NCBI GenBank assembly: GCA_964058845.1
Contig: CAXKVR010000031.1
Span: 434,001-498,000 of the forward strand
Direction of reading: 5' to 3'
DNA from: Carex sylvatica
Taxonomy: Eukaryota > Streptophyta > Magnoliopsida > Poales > Cyperaceae
Length of the DNA: 64,000 nucleotides
Position numbers and translations under genes: made by a program. The notes under the pieces are model-generated. The model had not been told where the DNA came from. It made no database searches and worked only from the letters and a program-made list of their open reading frames with translations. Of this stretch, positions 23,392 through 36,386 are shown piece by piece (the stretch's first letter is position 1; each line of letters opens with the position of its first letter).

Positions 23392-26300
23392 ATGTTAGTT
23401 GCACTGTATGTGGGCGGCAAGCTACAAAAGGGTGTAGATGGTGTGTATTACACGAAAGATGCAGCATTTGGCTTTGAGGTTAATGAAAATACCACATTTC
23501 AGGAACTCAAGCAGCTAATATATGAAAAGACTGCTGGCGAATTTGTGGAGAGTTGTGTACACTCAATTTGAGTCTAGTGGGGTCTCCATAATGGACATAT
23601 ATTCAAAGAGGGTTTCCCGGGCTGGGGCTGGACCTTCTAGTGCGGCCGGAGCTGGACCTTCCGGTTATGACAACCAGGGATACCACCAGCATTCCCCTTA
23701 TGACAACCAGGGGTACCACCACCACTCCCCTTATGACAACCAGGGGTACCACCACCACTCCTCTTATGACAACCAGGGATACCACCATTACTCCCCTTAT
23801 GACAACCAGAGGTACCACAGTCCCGGTTATGACAACTTCGGGTACCACAACTCCTCTGAAAATACTGAAGAGTTACCACTATCACTCAGACAGACACCCA
23901 TAATTCCTAGATTTTTAACTATGCCAGAGTCATGACTGGTACCCGTTAATTGAACTGATATTGATATTAATGTTGATGCTATTGATGCCATATCAGAAAG
24001 GAAAATGGAAACGGGGGATGAATACAAAGGAATTTGGGAATTTGATGACTTATCAGATAGCGATGCAAATGTACCAGGTTTATCCAGGAAAGAAAAATTC
24101 CCGATTAGATGTCGGGAAAATAAGCATCTGGTCGCCACATTCAACGATACCACGGCTTTTGAAGAGGCAAACATTAGTTATTTTGACCCTCGTGTTGTAT
24201 ACAATGACGAACTTGCCTCAGGGCAACTTTATACCAACATAGATGAACTTACAAAAAAAATCTATGAGACTGATGTTCACGGCAACTGGGAATGTAAAAT
24301 ACACAAAAGAGATCGAATAAGGTTAGTTGTGCTATGTAAAACTCACCCACGGTGCGAGTTTTGCCTTTTTGCAACCCCTGCGGATGCAGGAGAAACATGG
24401 ATGATTAAGAAGTGTGAACCACCCCATACATGCAAATCTACATCCACAAGGACAGACCATTCACAGCTGACGGCATCACTAATTGCCGATGCAATTGAGG
24501 AAGACATTAAGGATGACCCATCTATGAGCATCAAGGCGGTGGCTAGAACCGTCAGACACAAATATAAATATGTAACCCCAAAATACAACAGGCTGTGGAA
24601 AGGTCATGAACTTACGGTTTGCAGAATATTCGGTAGTTGGAAGGATTCATACGGCTATTTGGCACCATTGCTCCAAGCCATGGCAAGTACAAATATCGGC
24701 ACTGTATATGAAATGTGGCATTGCTCCTTTTTTGATAAGGAGAGAGTGCTAATAGAGGGAGCTCAACAATTCAAGGGCATAGCATTAGCTTTTGGTGCTT
24801 GTATCCAAGCTGTGCCATACATCATACCCGTTATCAGTATTGATGCATGCTTCATGTTTGGCCGTTATGAGGGGAGGTTACTGATAGCATGTGCATATGA
24901 TGCTGAGAACCAGTTGTTGCCTTTGGCCTTTGCAATTGTTCATAAAGAGGATGGTGAGAACTGAGGATTCTTTATGCAGTTTTTAAGAAGACGGGTGATT
25001 GGGGAAGAGAAGTTTTTCTGTGTGATATCAGACCAGCACAAAGGAATAAAATATGTTTTTGATCGTAAAGATTTCGGTTGGTCAACACGTACTGGCCAGT
25101 GTGTGCACAGGTTGTGTATGCAACACGTTGAGGAGAACTTTTCCAAGGCAACCGAAAATGACAAGTGGGTTCTAGAAACATTTAAACAAAATTGCAGAAA
25201 GAAAAAGCCGAGAAGGGTGGTAGAGATGACTAGTAGTTTTGCAAAGGTATATATATTTCAATTATTTACATATATTATTGTATTTTTAGAAGACAGTTTT
25301 TTAGTACAATTATTTACTTATATTATTTTATTTTCTTATTTTTCTATAGTACATGCCAAAGGCAAATCTTTACTTAATGAAGGTCGATAAAAATAATCCC
25401 TGAGATGTCAACGAAGATCCAGCATACGAGAAAATATATCAATCTCGTGATGGAGGTTGGCGTTAGGGAATTATGACCACCAACGGGTCCAAGTTGCTGA
25501 ATACAGTACTCAAGCAGAGCCGAATGTTGCATGTGGCTGCAATTGTAGAAGACACATTCTACAAGTTAAATGTCTGGTTTCAAGAACGTCGTGCTAAGGC
25601 CGCAAAATTAATAAGGATGAACTAGTCATTTTCAACAAGGGTGGAGGAGAAACTAAAACAACATAGGGACAAAGGTGCAACTATGAACATGATCCCGATG
25701 GGTAATGATGGTACAGAATTCAAAGTGCAAAATCCAAATGAATACGTTCCTACCAGCCGCAAACCAGATGGCACTATGGAGTTTGTGAAGAGGGCTTGCA
25801 AGTACGTGGTTAAATTCGGAGATGCCAGGGCAGTAACCTGTACATGCCAATAACCCTAACTAAGTCACATACCCTGTAGTCACGTGATGGCGGTATGCCG
25901 AGTGAGGAACTACTATGAGGATCACTATGTTGCTGACATGTATCGTACTGATTACCTTGCTTCCACTTGGGGTGGATCTTTCAATTCTTATCCTGATCAG
26001 ATGAGTGGCCTGCATATGTCGGTGATAGAATACTCCCTTAAGAATGATGGATAAGAAAGGGGAGGAAGAGACACAAGCGTGTTGTAATGATCATGGACGA
26101 GATGGGTGGTAGGCGACCGTCGAGAAATTGAGCTCGTCGTTCTGTTTCTGACAGGCGCACAACAGGTATATTTTTTGTATAAAAATAATTTATGATTTTA
26201 TTATAGTAATAACTGAATTGTATTGTTATGTCCAGATGCCATAAACGCACACAATGAAAGAGAAAATGCTAGAGTTGTTGCTGAAGCAACTGGTAGAACA

Positions 26301-26421
26301 CAGCCCCCCTCCTGCGAGCCAATCATCTAGTAGCCAAGCATCTACAAGTAATGCCGCACCTGCAGCTGGTACAAGAAAATATGGTCATTTTTTAGGTTTA
26401 TTCGGACGTCAGGGCAGATAA
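23392..26421 (+). pseudogene. MuDR-type transposase (decayed)
   Basis: The N-terminal PB1-like region starts at 23392 (MLVALYVGGKLQKG), then the frame changes near 23530. A His/Tyr-rich repeat follows. The transposase core runs from about 24005 with the MULE domain (ISIDACFMFGRYEG with the first catalytic Asp, and CVISDQHKGI with the second). Stops are TGA at 23933-23935, 23951-23953 and 24962-24964; the last stands where Trp is usual. A probable intron runs from about 25246 to 25349. The next exon continues with a SWIM zinc finger (CTC, then CSH near 25845-25885), again with stops. A final small exon ends near 26421. The product cannot be made intact. Confidence 0.85.
23666..23857 (+). repeat. 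33-bp tandem repeat encoding YDNQGYHHHSP
   Basis: Units start with TATGAC at 23666, 23699, 23732, 23765, 23798 and 23828. Five intervals are 33 or 30 bp, all multiples of 3. They encode His/Tyr-rich 11-residue repeats in the transposase between the PB1-like and DNA-binding parts. Confidence 0.85.
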
Positions 26422-27209
26422 ACTTCTTCTCTCTTTTGCTAGTGTGAAAGTAAGCTATGAACTTTAATTGTATTGTTCAACTTCAAGTGTATTATTGAAC
26501 TTTAGTTGTATTGTTGAACATTAATTATATTGTTAAACATTATGTGTATTGTTGTACTTTAATTGTATTGTTCAACTATTTTAGACTAATTCAGAACTAC
26601 ACGCCATACAATATGATAAATTAATTGTCAGACAAGATGATAAGATACACTGAAAAACATCTTACAACATAAAAATTACGTTGATGGATATAAAACCCTA
26701 CTTCTTAGCAGCCGCCTTCTTAGCAGTCGACTTCCCATTAGTGACACCCGACGATGTGCTTGGCTTATCAATTTTCTTTTTTTTAGCCCATATCCGTATG
26801 GATTTTCAATAAAGTCATTGTCTGAAAGGAGGGATTTTCAGTAGGTAACTGGATACCAACTCTTTTCAAAAGAAGTATTTATTTACAATGATATTTGGTA
26901 TCCTCAGTACCTCTTTTGCTACTGTTCATCCTTTTCAACAACAAAACAAACATACACTAATTATAAATTAATTAAAAAATATTTGAAAAAATTATTTAAA
27001 AAATTTATTTAAATTACCTGTAGCTGCAGTCGCCTAGAAAATCACTCAAAATCGCCAAAAAAATTGCCTTCAACTCTTTCTCCCTTCTCTCTGACTCTGA
27101 AGTGGGTGATATAATGAATTTGGAGTGAGGAGAGAGAGAGAAACCGAATAAATAGGCATCCCTATTGGACCATCCGTGGCAGAGACGGTCAGGAGCATAG
27201 CAAATCGCC
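26422..27209. other. MULE interior between the transposase and the solo LTR
   Basis: At 26459-26580 there is an AT-rich tandem array of about 20 bp units resembling TTTAATTGTATTGTTCAAC. On the minus strand, 26698-26770 would encode a Lys/Ala-rich tail (GKSTAKKAAAKK then stop), possibly the end of a decayed second MULE gene. The remainder, including a GA-rich segment at 27120-27145, shows no intact gene. Confidence 0.4.
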
Positions 27210-27214
27210 CCTGC

Positions 27215-29268
27215 TGTTGGGGTTTTAACAGTTCAAACCCATTGATTTGATTAAGTGCGGAAAGAACATAAAACAAATTTTTTACTTCTTATCTTAATTC
27301 AAGGATTAAACGGGGTATGTCAGGAAACATTCCAAGGGGTCCACCTTCCGTATTCCTTTGACATCATAACCCTATTTAATTCTTTTACAGATCTATTCCA
27401 TAATTAATTTCTAAAATATTAATCTACTTACCAGTTAAATAGATTAATATAACATGTATATACCTTGTTTCCAAATTCTGATTGGAAAGCAGACCGAGCA
27501 AGAAGAACTATACCAGGGAATGACTCGTCTCGGAGTATCACACGTGTGATACCTCTATCGGTTATCCACCAGGACTAACCGGAGAGCGATTTATTTCTTA
27601 TTGCCAGAAATACCGTAAATCACGATTTTCTACAAAAACACTATTCATCGAGAAAAGGACAAAATAACACTATTCACAAATTTGCAGTTATTCAGATTCA
27701 CTAATGAGAAAAACTGAAATACCGCGAAATTCGGGAAAACACTATTCACCGATCCCGTAAATATACTTCTCAACAACCCGCAAGATTATACGTCAACTAC
27801 GTATAACTTTCTTTTCCCAACCGAAATACTATTTGGGAGAGAAACTGAGAAAAAGAGAAAATAAATTACCGAACTGATCAGACAGATTCGATATCTCAGA
27901 AATTAGTGATTTTCTCTCTACCCCTCCACCCCTATTTATAGGGTATAGGGTCGGTTTCCAAAGGACCAAAATACCCTCCAAGTTTGGCCTATTCACAACA
28001 AATGCCATTGGAAGAAACCAATTTGGATTTTGCCATTTGGTGTGAAATGACCATTTTGCCCTTGTGGATAATATTGATGACATGTATGGATAATGATGAA
28101 TTTAAAAGACAAAATTCAATTAATATCCATATGTCATATATATAATTGTTCTGAACAATTATATTTGTTGCGGTTGTTGTTTCGGTAATTTTTATACAAC
28201 GTGTCGTACACGTTTATAAATTAACCGTTGTTTTTGCTTGTCATCTTATATGACATTTATAATTTAATTATAACACGTATAATTAATTATAACCATCTTA
28301 ATATTAATTATAATCAATTTATAATTAATCAATAAGATTCTCCGATTAACTCCTATACGGTGTGACCCAATAGGATCTGTGTTATGTTGGTAAACAGAAT
28401 TAAAACTGTTTTAACTTCTATAATCATGAGAGGCATCTGGCATAACGCATCATGACCATCCAATTACATAGATGATGCTGTACTGTACAATATCACGATC
28501 CAGTAAACTATTTTACTTGTGTCAGTTCTTTCGTCTCATAGCTATCAGATCAGTTTCAAGGTAGGTGTGTGTCATCCTTGCAAACTTAATCTTTTCTTGA
28601 TCTTGAACAGATTATCAAATATAATTACTCTTGTAATTATACCGCTAGCAGATAATCTAACTCTATCAAGGGGCCCAGTGATGCTATAGCTCGTATAGAG
28701 ATACGAGGGACAATAGTACTTTTGGTAAACCATCACTACCTCAGCTAAGCTATGTATACCGAAAAGCTACCGTTATAACTGCGTTTTACCGACAGCATTA
28801 GATAACAATCACACATACATATTTCTCAGTAAGAAAGATGAATACCTCATACTTTAGAACTTAACACTGAATGAAAACATTAATGATACGTACACAATTC
28901 CATTTAATGTTTCATTCGGGGTCTGTCAAATACCATGTTCCTAGAACATGTATCTATGTGATTAAAATGACATCTCTTGTCAGTGGTATGTAAAACTTGA
29001 CCATCTTTTAATTTACATACTAACCTTGTAACAGTTAATTAGTGTTCCTGCTAATTACCTCGATTAGTGACTCTTAAAAATATATATCTCATCTCTATTA
29101 TGAAGTTTCACAATTCTAGTTATTGACTCTAGTCAGATAAATGAATGATTTATAAATGTAATAATATTCAAGGCAACAAAATAACAGTTTATTTAATCAC
29201 TCAATTCATGAACAAAGTTTTATGATAATTTATCATATTATTGACTTCTATATTATTACAAACTAACA
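27215..29268 (-). mobile_element. Solo LTR of a Copia-like retrotransposon (2.05 kb)
   Basis: It is flanked by the 5-bp duplication CCTGC (27210-27214 and 29269-29273). On the + strand it begins TGTTGGGG and ends CTAACA. On the minus strand it has a TATAAAT box (27934-27940), giving its likely direction. It shares layout and short blocks with the LTR at 52479-54135, such as GTGACCC, TATCACGATCC, GTGTCATCCTTGCAAA and a region of AAGGRGYCCAGTGAT. No internal sequence, PBS or PPT is attached, as expected after LTR-LTR recombination. Confidence 0.82.
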
Positions 29269-29283
29269 CCTGCCACAGGCGGT

Positions 29284-30397
29284 CTGCTGGGAGACGATTT
29301 TAGAATTGGTTAGTTTTAAAAATGATGAAATAGATATGTTATAACTTAGAGGAGACGGTTCCGATGAAATTGCTTAGTTTTCTAAGTATGTCGTAACTAA
29401 CAAATGTTTTTTTCTAATTGACGGATCAAGAGTGCTCAGTAATTCGTCATTTTAAAACTTAGTTAGTTATAATTATGTTGTAACTAATAACTTATTTTTG
29501 ACGCTCGCAAATAAAAATAACGAAGTGTAAAGTGAAAACAATATAAAAGTCATATTGAAAAAAATAGAATACTACAGTCCCAAACATATAATACTACAGT
29601 CCCAGAGTCAAAATACTATAGTCATAACTAAAAAAAAAAAGATATCATCTGCCTCGTTGTTTCTTTCCGGAGGGATCCCACCTATCAGCTGCTTTGCCTT
29701 CACGATCCCTGTGCGGCTGCTGGCACCTCTTTATCTGGCTCTCCGGACTCATCTCCTAAGTCCTCCTCTGCACCCTCCTCTCCCATATCCTCCTGAACCT
29801 CTGTATACATGTGCTGCATACCTGTGCATACCTGTGCTGTCTGCTGGGAGATGATTTTAGAATTGCTTAGTTTTAAAAATGATGAAATAGATATGTTATA
29901 ACTTAGAGGAGACGGTTCCGATGAAATTGCTTAGTTTTCTAATTATGTCATAACTAACAAATGTTTTTTTTTTCTAATTGACGGATCAAGAGTGCTTAGT
30001 AATTCGTCGTTTTAAAATTTAGTTAGTTATAATTATGTTGTAACTAATAACTTATTTTTGACGCTCGCAAATAAAAATAACGAAGTGTAAAGTGAAAACA
30101 ACATAAAAGTCATATTGAAAAAATAGAATACTACAGTCCCAAACATATAATACTACAGTCATAACTAAAAAAAAAAAGATATCATCTGCCTCGTTGTTTC
30201 TTTCCGGAGGGATCCCACCTATCAGCTGCTTTGCCTTTGCGATCCCTGTGTGGCTGCTGGCGCCTCTTTATCTGGCTCTCCGGACTCATCTCCTAAGTCC
30301 TCCTCTGCACCCTCATCTCCCATATCCTCCTGAACCTCTGTATACATGTGCTGCATACCTGTGCCGTCTCCCCATGGATCAAATGGATGAGCTGACT
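29284..30397. repeat. 557-bp tandem duplication at the 3' end of the PMD gene
   Basis: Blocks 29284-29840 and 29841-30397 start with CTGCTGGGAGA and share the same order of motifs, including TAACTTAGAGGAGACGG, GATATCATCTGCCTCG and CTCTGTATACATGTGC. It duplicates the last coding exon of the minus-strand PMD gene with its downstream DNA. The two copies differ by scattered substitutions and a few small indels. Confidence 0.85.
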
Positions 30398-32174
30398 GTG
30401 CATCGGCCGGCTGTGTACGCATGTCCCATGGATCTTGTCCCCAGGTTGTAGGATATGTGGAAGGAAGCGGTGCGCCAAATAATGCAGAGGCAAAACCATC
30501 TACAGTCTCCCCTGCACTCCCACTAGCCTCATAGTCGTGCTCTATCGTATCTCCATATCGTGGTCGGTGGGAGCCAATCACCTCTGCATCTGTACATACC
30601 GGGGACAGGTCATTCACGCTAAACTCGGCATCGGCCTGCCAAAGAGGTGCTCCATCCTAAATTTAAATAATGTCAGATTTTCTTCATACACAGAACTCTG
30701 CAATAAACAATAGAAAGCGGTAACTGACCTGGCCAAGCTCTGTCGGAACTCCATATTTATTTCTATAAGCTTTCCATCCTTGGGTATTCAACACCCAGTC
30801 GTGGAACTCCCAACCTATGGTATCACCTGCATAATTAAAAGTTAACTTAGTTAGAACAAAGAATTGGAGGAAAATAAAATGATTATGTGTGTCCTACTTT
30901 TAATATTAACCGAGCAATCACCCGAAGAAGGTGGCGGCATCTCATCGGCGTAGACAGGGACTTGTTCATGATTTGAATTTCACGGTGTATCTTTTATCTC
31001 TCTCTAATTGATGTTCTCCACAGCATTGCGCAGCATGCCAACGAGGGGGCTGTCCCAACCGTCTCTCTCCACGACTGGTGCACTGTGCTGGAGCATTTGA
31101 CATCCTATCGCACGCCAAGCATCCTTCGCCATACCGACCAGGCTATGTCCAACTCCTCTAATAGCTGTCAATACCTACACACAACATATTTTTATGATTA
31201 TGACAACAAGAAGTGTAATTAAAATTTGTAATTTTTAATTAAAGTAGGTTTCAGTTATATTTACCGAGTGAGCATTGACCGGACCCCAAGGCATGTAATT
31301 CCTAGATGAATCCATTAGTCTACGTCAAAGGATGTCGTCATAATGGCCTGTAAGGTAGACTAACGGCATGCCGTATCTCTAAAATCATACGTCATATCTC
31401 AAAGTCCCGGGACCAACACCCAATGACTCAGGAGGTGGCGGACTCCATAAGTGCTGATCCACATATCGAGCCCAGTCGTACTCCCGGCTAAAACACTGGC
31501 TCCAGTCGACTTTGGGCTTAGTATGCATCGTACTACAAGTACAATTAATTAGAAAAATAGAAAACATTGGCAATATTAAAGTGATAATGAAATTAAGTAG
31601 ATAATACTTACTAGTGGAACTTATCAGTATCATCCTTACCCATCAGCGGATACTCCGAGATGAAAGCATCCAAGCCAAACTGTCGAGACACCCGATCGGG
31701 ATAGTGATACTCCACTATCCAGAAACAAACGATCGGTCCCTGGTAATACCAGAGTGGTCTCTGCTGAAATGTGAGCTGACTTAGAAGGTCGTGCTGATAG
31801 AATGCACGATATGGAAACCAATCGATACTCGCATCTCCGAGCATCTGGAGTTGACTCCGGACATAAGAAACCCCCTACCAGTCTCTTCATAGCTGTGGTG
31901 AAGGCCCCATATGGCACCATATACGGGGCATCTTTCTGGATCAGGCACTCTCCACCGGGGAGGTGGATCTGGTATAACTGGCCGACATACCTGCAGATGT
32001 GACCACGACCAATGATGGAGTAAAAGAAGCGGTCCGTGAAGCTGCTTGTTCCTCACCTGAAATTTTAACTTAAAATAAGAACTCGGTATTTATTCAACCT
32101 TAAATAACAACGTATTTTTAAGAACAAAATTAGTACAGACTTACCAGACAAGCATGACACAGGGCTCTGTATAA
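30182..32174 (-). pseudogene. Plant mobile domain (PMD/MAIN-like) gene, 3' part (decayed)
   Basis: This continues the minus-strand gene whose first exons lie at 44603-45692, with the Gypsy element between. The split exon resumes at 32174 (LYRALCHAC) and has a donor GTAAGT near 32143. Later exons include 32057 to about 31620 (WFPYRAFYQHDLLSQL, VEYHYPDRVSRQFGL), about 31530-31385 (KPKVDWSQCF), further short pieces to about 31020, and a C-terminal exon from about 30657. The tail DPSGKKQRGR and its stop (30184-30182) sit in a shifted frame. Frameshifts near 31840 and 30225 and in-frame stops make it non-functional. PMD proteins are thought to act in silencing or transcript control. Confidence 0.78.
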
Positions 32175-32179
32175 GTGGG
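32175..32179 (+). repeat. Gypsy target-site duplication (left), GTGGG
   Basis: GTGGG lies next to TGATAAGCC. The right copy is at 44598-44602. Read on the minus strand, the two flanks join into an uninterrupted PMD exon (Val-Leu-Ala-His-Leu-Tyr). Confidence 0.92.
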
Positions 32180-33609
32180 TGATAAGCCGAAATCATATCT
32201 ATTGAAATCTAGGGTTAGTTATGTAAATTAAGCCAAGTTTTAGTTAATTTAGGTTTAATTAGGTAAAAATGTCCGAAAGTTCAAGTTACTGCCCTAGTTA
32301 TGTTTATTTTACAGGTAATCGAGTATTTGGAGCTTAACGGAGCAAAACGGGAAATTTGTAGCAAGTCAGCACGAAGAAAGAGCAACTGTCAACATTCATT
32401 GCGGCCCGAAGTGATCCCATTGCGGCCCGTAACAAAACAAGTCAGAGCCATTTCATTCCTACATATGCATTGCGGCCCGTAATGAATTCTGTAGTATCTG
32501 CGCGACAAGCTGTTAAACTGCCTCCATGCATTGCGGCCCGCAACCAAATCTCCTGCGGCCCGCAATAAGTCGGTTCAGAGCCCGAATTTGCTATTTTTAG
32601 TTATTTATTTTAGGATTTGTTAGGATATAAGGATGAGAACGGTTATGGACGAAAAATATACAGTTTTTAGAGAGTTTTTAGACAGAAAAGAAGGGAGAAA
32701 AGAGAGGAGAAAAAGGAGAAAAAGAAGGGAGAAAAGTACATCATTCATCCACCGGTTTTATTACCTTTCTTGCTTTTGGAACTCTTTGAACTCTTTTAAT
32801 CTCGGTTGTGCCTTAGCCATGATCGGCTAAGGACTTTTCTAGGGTTAATTAGGGCTGTAATTGAAACTTTTGTTATGGTTTAGTTGGTTTTATTTCATAT
32901 CTTCTCGTTCTTTATTATGATTTATTCTATATTTTAATTGATTGTGAAGACTTAATCGAAATCACATGAAATCTTAGGATTTGGTATTTACAATTGAGAA
33001 ATTGAATATTAAGTCTTGACCATAAAGAATAGGGTATTTGATAGGCTAAGTACCGAGAGGTGACGCGTGTCTTATACGGGCTTTACCCAATAGTTTAGAG
33101 AATTGTGCCAAGTACCGAGAGGTGACGAATAGCTTTCTAGATGAATTGGGACAGTAAGAACTTAATGACTTTAGATTAGTGTAGCCAAGTACCGAGAGGT
33201 GACGTTTATTCTAATTTGAAGATGGTATTAATATAGAGATATCACTTTGTACCTACAACATCCAACTGTGCCTTCATAAATATAAGATCAAATTTAACAA
33301 ACCAATTAATCACGACATTAGTGGATAGGAACCCTAAGAAACACTAATTTCTCTTACTTGTTTAAAACCAAATTTCACTTTGAGACTTTAGTTTAATTCA
33401 GTTTAATCACTACCAAACAAACATCTTAAACAAACAAAACACTTTTTACTTCGCTTTTACTAAATTAAATCGTTAGGTTAGAATTAATATTTCGACTTGT
33501 CCCTGTGGAGACGATCACTAAGTACTACTTGACTAGGTTGTACACTTGCAACCAAATTGAGTATAAACTAGGATTTATTACTTGCATAAGAGATAGAAAT
33601 ATCACATCA
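32180..33609 (+). repeat. Gypsy 5' LTR (1430 bp)
   Basis: It begins TGATAAGCCG and ends ATATCACATCA. It contains five TTGCGGCCCGCAA-type motifs and three copies of AAGTACCGAGAGGTGACG (33048-33065, 33110-33127, 33187-33204), a block seen in the R/U5 part of related LTRs. Open frames inside it are chance products of low-complexity GA-rich DNA. Confidence 0.93.
32399..32565. repeat. Palindrome motif cluster in the 5' LTR (5 copies)
   Basis: Copies of TTGCGGCCCGCAA or variants start at 32399, 32420, 32470, 32531 and 32553. The first two are 21 bp apart and the last two 22 bp apart. The middle copy is single here but paired in the 3' LTR. Confidence 0.85.
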
Positions 33610-33614
33610 AGTTT

Positions 33615-33633
33615 TTGGCGCCGTTACCGGGGA
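33615..33633 (+). other. Gypsy primer-binding site (tRNA-Asp type)
   Basis: TGGCGCCGTTACCGGGGAC lies six bases after the 5' LTR. It resembles the plant Athila PBS complementary to tRNA-Asp, with one mismatch (A for G) to the form I expect. Confidence 0.8.
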
Positions 33634-33872
33634 CAACGGTGAATATTATTTCAGACCTAAGTAATTTAGTTAGTAATTGTTTTTAATTTTCTTTTGCTTT
33701 CTTTCTCTCTCATTTTTCAGGTTGAAACCTGGCAGAGGAACCTCCAACCCCGAACGCCACAGATTTGGTTGAGTGGTTTTCTAGGAAGGGGTCAACTCAT
33801 CTTTTCTACGAGAGAAGAAACAAACACCCGACAAGGGGACCTTTCTTGAACTTAAGTCCACGCCAGTTAGAC

Positions 33873-36386
33873 ATGGCGACCGGAAATGAAGATGTTCGTT
33901 TTCAAAACCTTCAAAGAGAACGGAATCAGATGGCTGATGAACTTCAACAACTACGAGCAGCCGCTGTTGAAATAGAAAACAATGAAGCAGCCGATGCCAA
34001 CCGCCCTTTGAGAGACTTCACAGCACCTAGGGCTGAGGAAATCCACCTTGGCTATACGGCACCTACTATCAATGCTGAAGAATATCAAATTCCGCCTGCA
34101 TGGGTTAGCATGGTGCAGCGTAATCTGTTCCATGGTCTGCTGCACGAAGATGCCACACAACACTTAGCCAATTTTGAAGAAATCTGCAGTACGATTAAGG
34201 TACAAACTGTTTCTCCCGAAAATCTTAAAGTAATGGCCTTTACTTTTTCTCTTGCAGATAAGGCTAAAGGTTGGATAAAGGGACAACGGCCCGAGAACAT
34301 GAATACTTGGCCTAAGGTGGCAAATGTCTTTCTCAACAAATTCTTTCCACCGTCCAAAACCAACTCCTTGCGCCATCAAATCCACAATTTCCGACAGAAA
34401 CCAGATGAAACCATGAGTGAGGCGTGGGAGAGATTTCAAGAACTGCAGAGGTGCTGTCCTCACCATGGTATCGAGGGGTGGAATTTATTGCAAATCTTCT
34501 ACAACAGTCTCATGCCACAGGACAAGGGTATATTAGACGCAGCTGCTGGAGGGAGTCTCATGAATAAAGGGGCTATTGATGGATACAAGTTGGTTGATGA
34601 CATGGCTCTCAACCAAAGCCAATGGCACAACCCTAGGGAGACACCGATGATCATGCAGCGGGGGACGAAAGAAGTGAATTCGAATCCGAACTTGGCTGCA
34701 GAAATTGCCGCTTTGAATCGCAAAATTGATCAAATGAGCGTAAACTCGGTAAACAATTCCTCTCCTCTTCCTTGTTCAATTTGTGGTGGTACCGATCACC
34801 TAGCAATTAATTGTGGCCTAAGTTATGAGAGTAGTATTGAAGAGGTTAATGCAATTAACCAAGGTAATTTCAAACCAAATAACAACCCTTACTCCAATAC
34901 TTACAACCCCGGTTGGAGAAATCATCCAAATTTTTCATGGAGACAAAATGACCAACCGACCCAAGGTAATCAACACAACCAAGGTAACTCGAACTATAAT
35001 AGACCAAATCAAGGTTATGGTACCCAAGGGTATGGTTCTAATGTACAACCGAAATCCAATCTCGAATCAATGATGGAGACTTTCATGACAAGTCAAAATC
35101 AAAAGTTTGATGAATTGACCAAAAAGGTAGATTTGTTGGCAACCCAAAATAAAATGCTTGAAAACCAAGTTGCACAACAAGCTACACAATTCTCTCACCA
35201 ACCGGGCACCCTTCCGCCAAAACCCGAGAACAATCCCAAGGATGTCAAGGCGGTTAGGCACATGCTTCGCAGCGGTACGCAATATGAGGATCCACCTTTG
35301 CCACATGGTGACTACGTGCAACCGCAGGGTGAAGAGACGAGAGGCAATGATGAGCACATCTCCACACATGAGGATTCCGCCTCGAAGGAAACTACTCCAA
35401 TTGCACCAACCAACCAAGCAAAGCCATCTCAAGGTGAGTCGCCAAAGGTAAGTGCACAAGTACCTCTCTACACTCCTCCTCACAAATACGCACATTTTCC
35501 TGGTAGACTTAAGAATGAGAAAACCGACAAACAATTTGCCAAATTCCTTGAACTGTTGAAACAATTGCATGTAAACCTACCATTGACTGAGGTAATGACC
35601 CAAATGCCGGTTTACACCAAATTTTTCAAGGACATTCTCTCAAATAGACGTAAACTTGAAGAAGTACAAATGGTATCCTTAGACACCAACGGTAGTGCCA
35701 TGGTAATGAATGAATTGCCCAAAAAGTTGGATGATCCGGGTAAATTTTTCATACCATGTTCTATTGGAAATGTCCAATTCAAACGTGCACTTTGTGATCT
35801 AGGAGCAAGCGTAAGTCTTATGCCAAAGTCGGTGTATGATAGGTTAGGTGTTGGAGAACTTAAGCCAACTAGAATATCTCTTCAGTTGGCAGACCAATCG
35901 GTTAAGTTACCTCTAGGAGTAGTAGAGGACTTGCCAATTCAAATTGGAAAGTTCTTTGTACCAATAGATTTTGTTGTGGTTGACATGGATGAGGACACTC
36001 ATACACCACTCTTGCTAGGTAGACCATTCCTCAATACAGCAAAAGCTGTAATCTATGTTCATGATGGAATTATAACCATGCATATTGGTGAAGAAAAATT
36101 GACATTCGATATCAAAAGATCTATGAGATACCCATCTAACGATCAAAGCGTCTTTAGTGTTGAGATTCTTGATAGGTTGATAGATGAAGAACTCATGATT
36201 AACTTGAAGAAAGGCTCTTTTGAGTACTGGATGGATCAGGAGTGCGAAAAACTCAACAAAACGAGCTCTGTTGATGTTCTTGCGGCCCGAAATGACATCT
36301 ATTGCGGTCCGCAACATCTTCAGACAGAGAAGAAAGAAAATCGTGAATCTCTTGCGGTCCACAACATCTTCAGACAGAGGCCGTGA
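33873..36386 (+). CDS. Gypsy Gag-protease polyprotein (837 aa)
   Basis: This is the structural and protease part of the element, which forms the particle and cuts the polyprotein. From the first in-frame ATG (33873, [10 protein letters not shown]), the Gag domain spans about residues 60-260 ([22 protein letters not shown]). A zinc knuckle [14 protein letters not shown] follows at about 299-312, then an Asn/Gln/Gly-rich stretch and the aspartic protease ([20 protein letters not shown], about 638-657). The frame ends at 36384-36386, inside a 50-bp-period duplication that shifts it relative to pol. No other lesion is seen. Confidence 0.88.
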   Translation: MATGNEDVRFQNLQRERNQMADELQQLRAAAVEIENNEAADANRPLRDFTAPRAEEIHLGYTAPTINAEEYQIPPAWVSMVQRNLFHGLLHEDATQHLANFEEICSTIKVQTVSPENLKVMAFTFSLADKAKGWIKGQRPENMNTWPKVANVFLNKFFPPSKTNSLRHQIHNFRQKPDETMSEAWERFQELQRCCPHHGIEGWNLLQIFYNSLMPQDKGILDAAAGGSLMNKGAIDGYKLVDDMALNQSQWHNPRETPMIMQRGTKEVNSNPNLAAEIAALNRKIDQMSVNSVNNSSPLPCSICGGTDHLAINCGLSYESSIEEVNAINQGNFKPNNNPYSNTYNPGWRNHPNFSWRQNDQPTQGNQHNQGNSNYNRPNQGYGTQGYGSNVQPKSNLESMMETFMTSQNQKFDELTKKVDLLATQNKMLENQVAQQATQFSHQPGTLPPKPENNPKDVKAVRHMLRSGTQYEDPPLPHGDYVQPQGEETRGNDEHISTHEDSASKETTPIAPTNQAKPSQGESPKVSAQVPLYTPPHKYAHFPGRLKNEKTDKQFAKFLELLKQLHVNLPLTEVMTQMPVYTKFFKDILSNRRKLEEVQMVSLDTNGSAMVMNELPKKLDDPGKFFIPCSIGNVQFKRALCDLGASVSLMPKSVYDRLGVGELKPTRISLQLADQSVKLPLGVVEDLPIQIGKFFVPIDFVVVDMDEDTHTPLLLGRPFLNTAKAVIYVHDGIITMHIGEEKLTFDIKRSMRYPSNDQSVFSVEILDRLIDEELMINLKKGSFEYWMDQECEKLNKTSSVDVLAARNDIYCGPQHLQTEKKENRESLAVHNIFRQRP

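Noticed and set aside
32300..32830. Open frames in the Gypsy LTRs (also 43266-43818)
   Set aside because: They run through the palindrome motifs and a GA-rich low-complexity stretch, occur in both LTRs, and show no domain. They are chance frames in non-coding LTR DNA.
33048..33204. AAGTACCGAGAGGTGACG triplicate as a regulatory array
   Set aside because: Similar blocks near the end of Athila-type LTRs are common in plants, so I treat it as a family feature, not a novelty.
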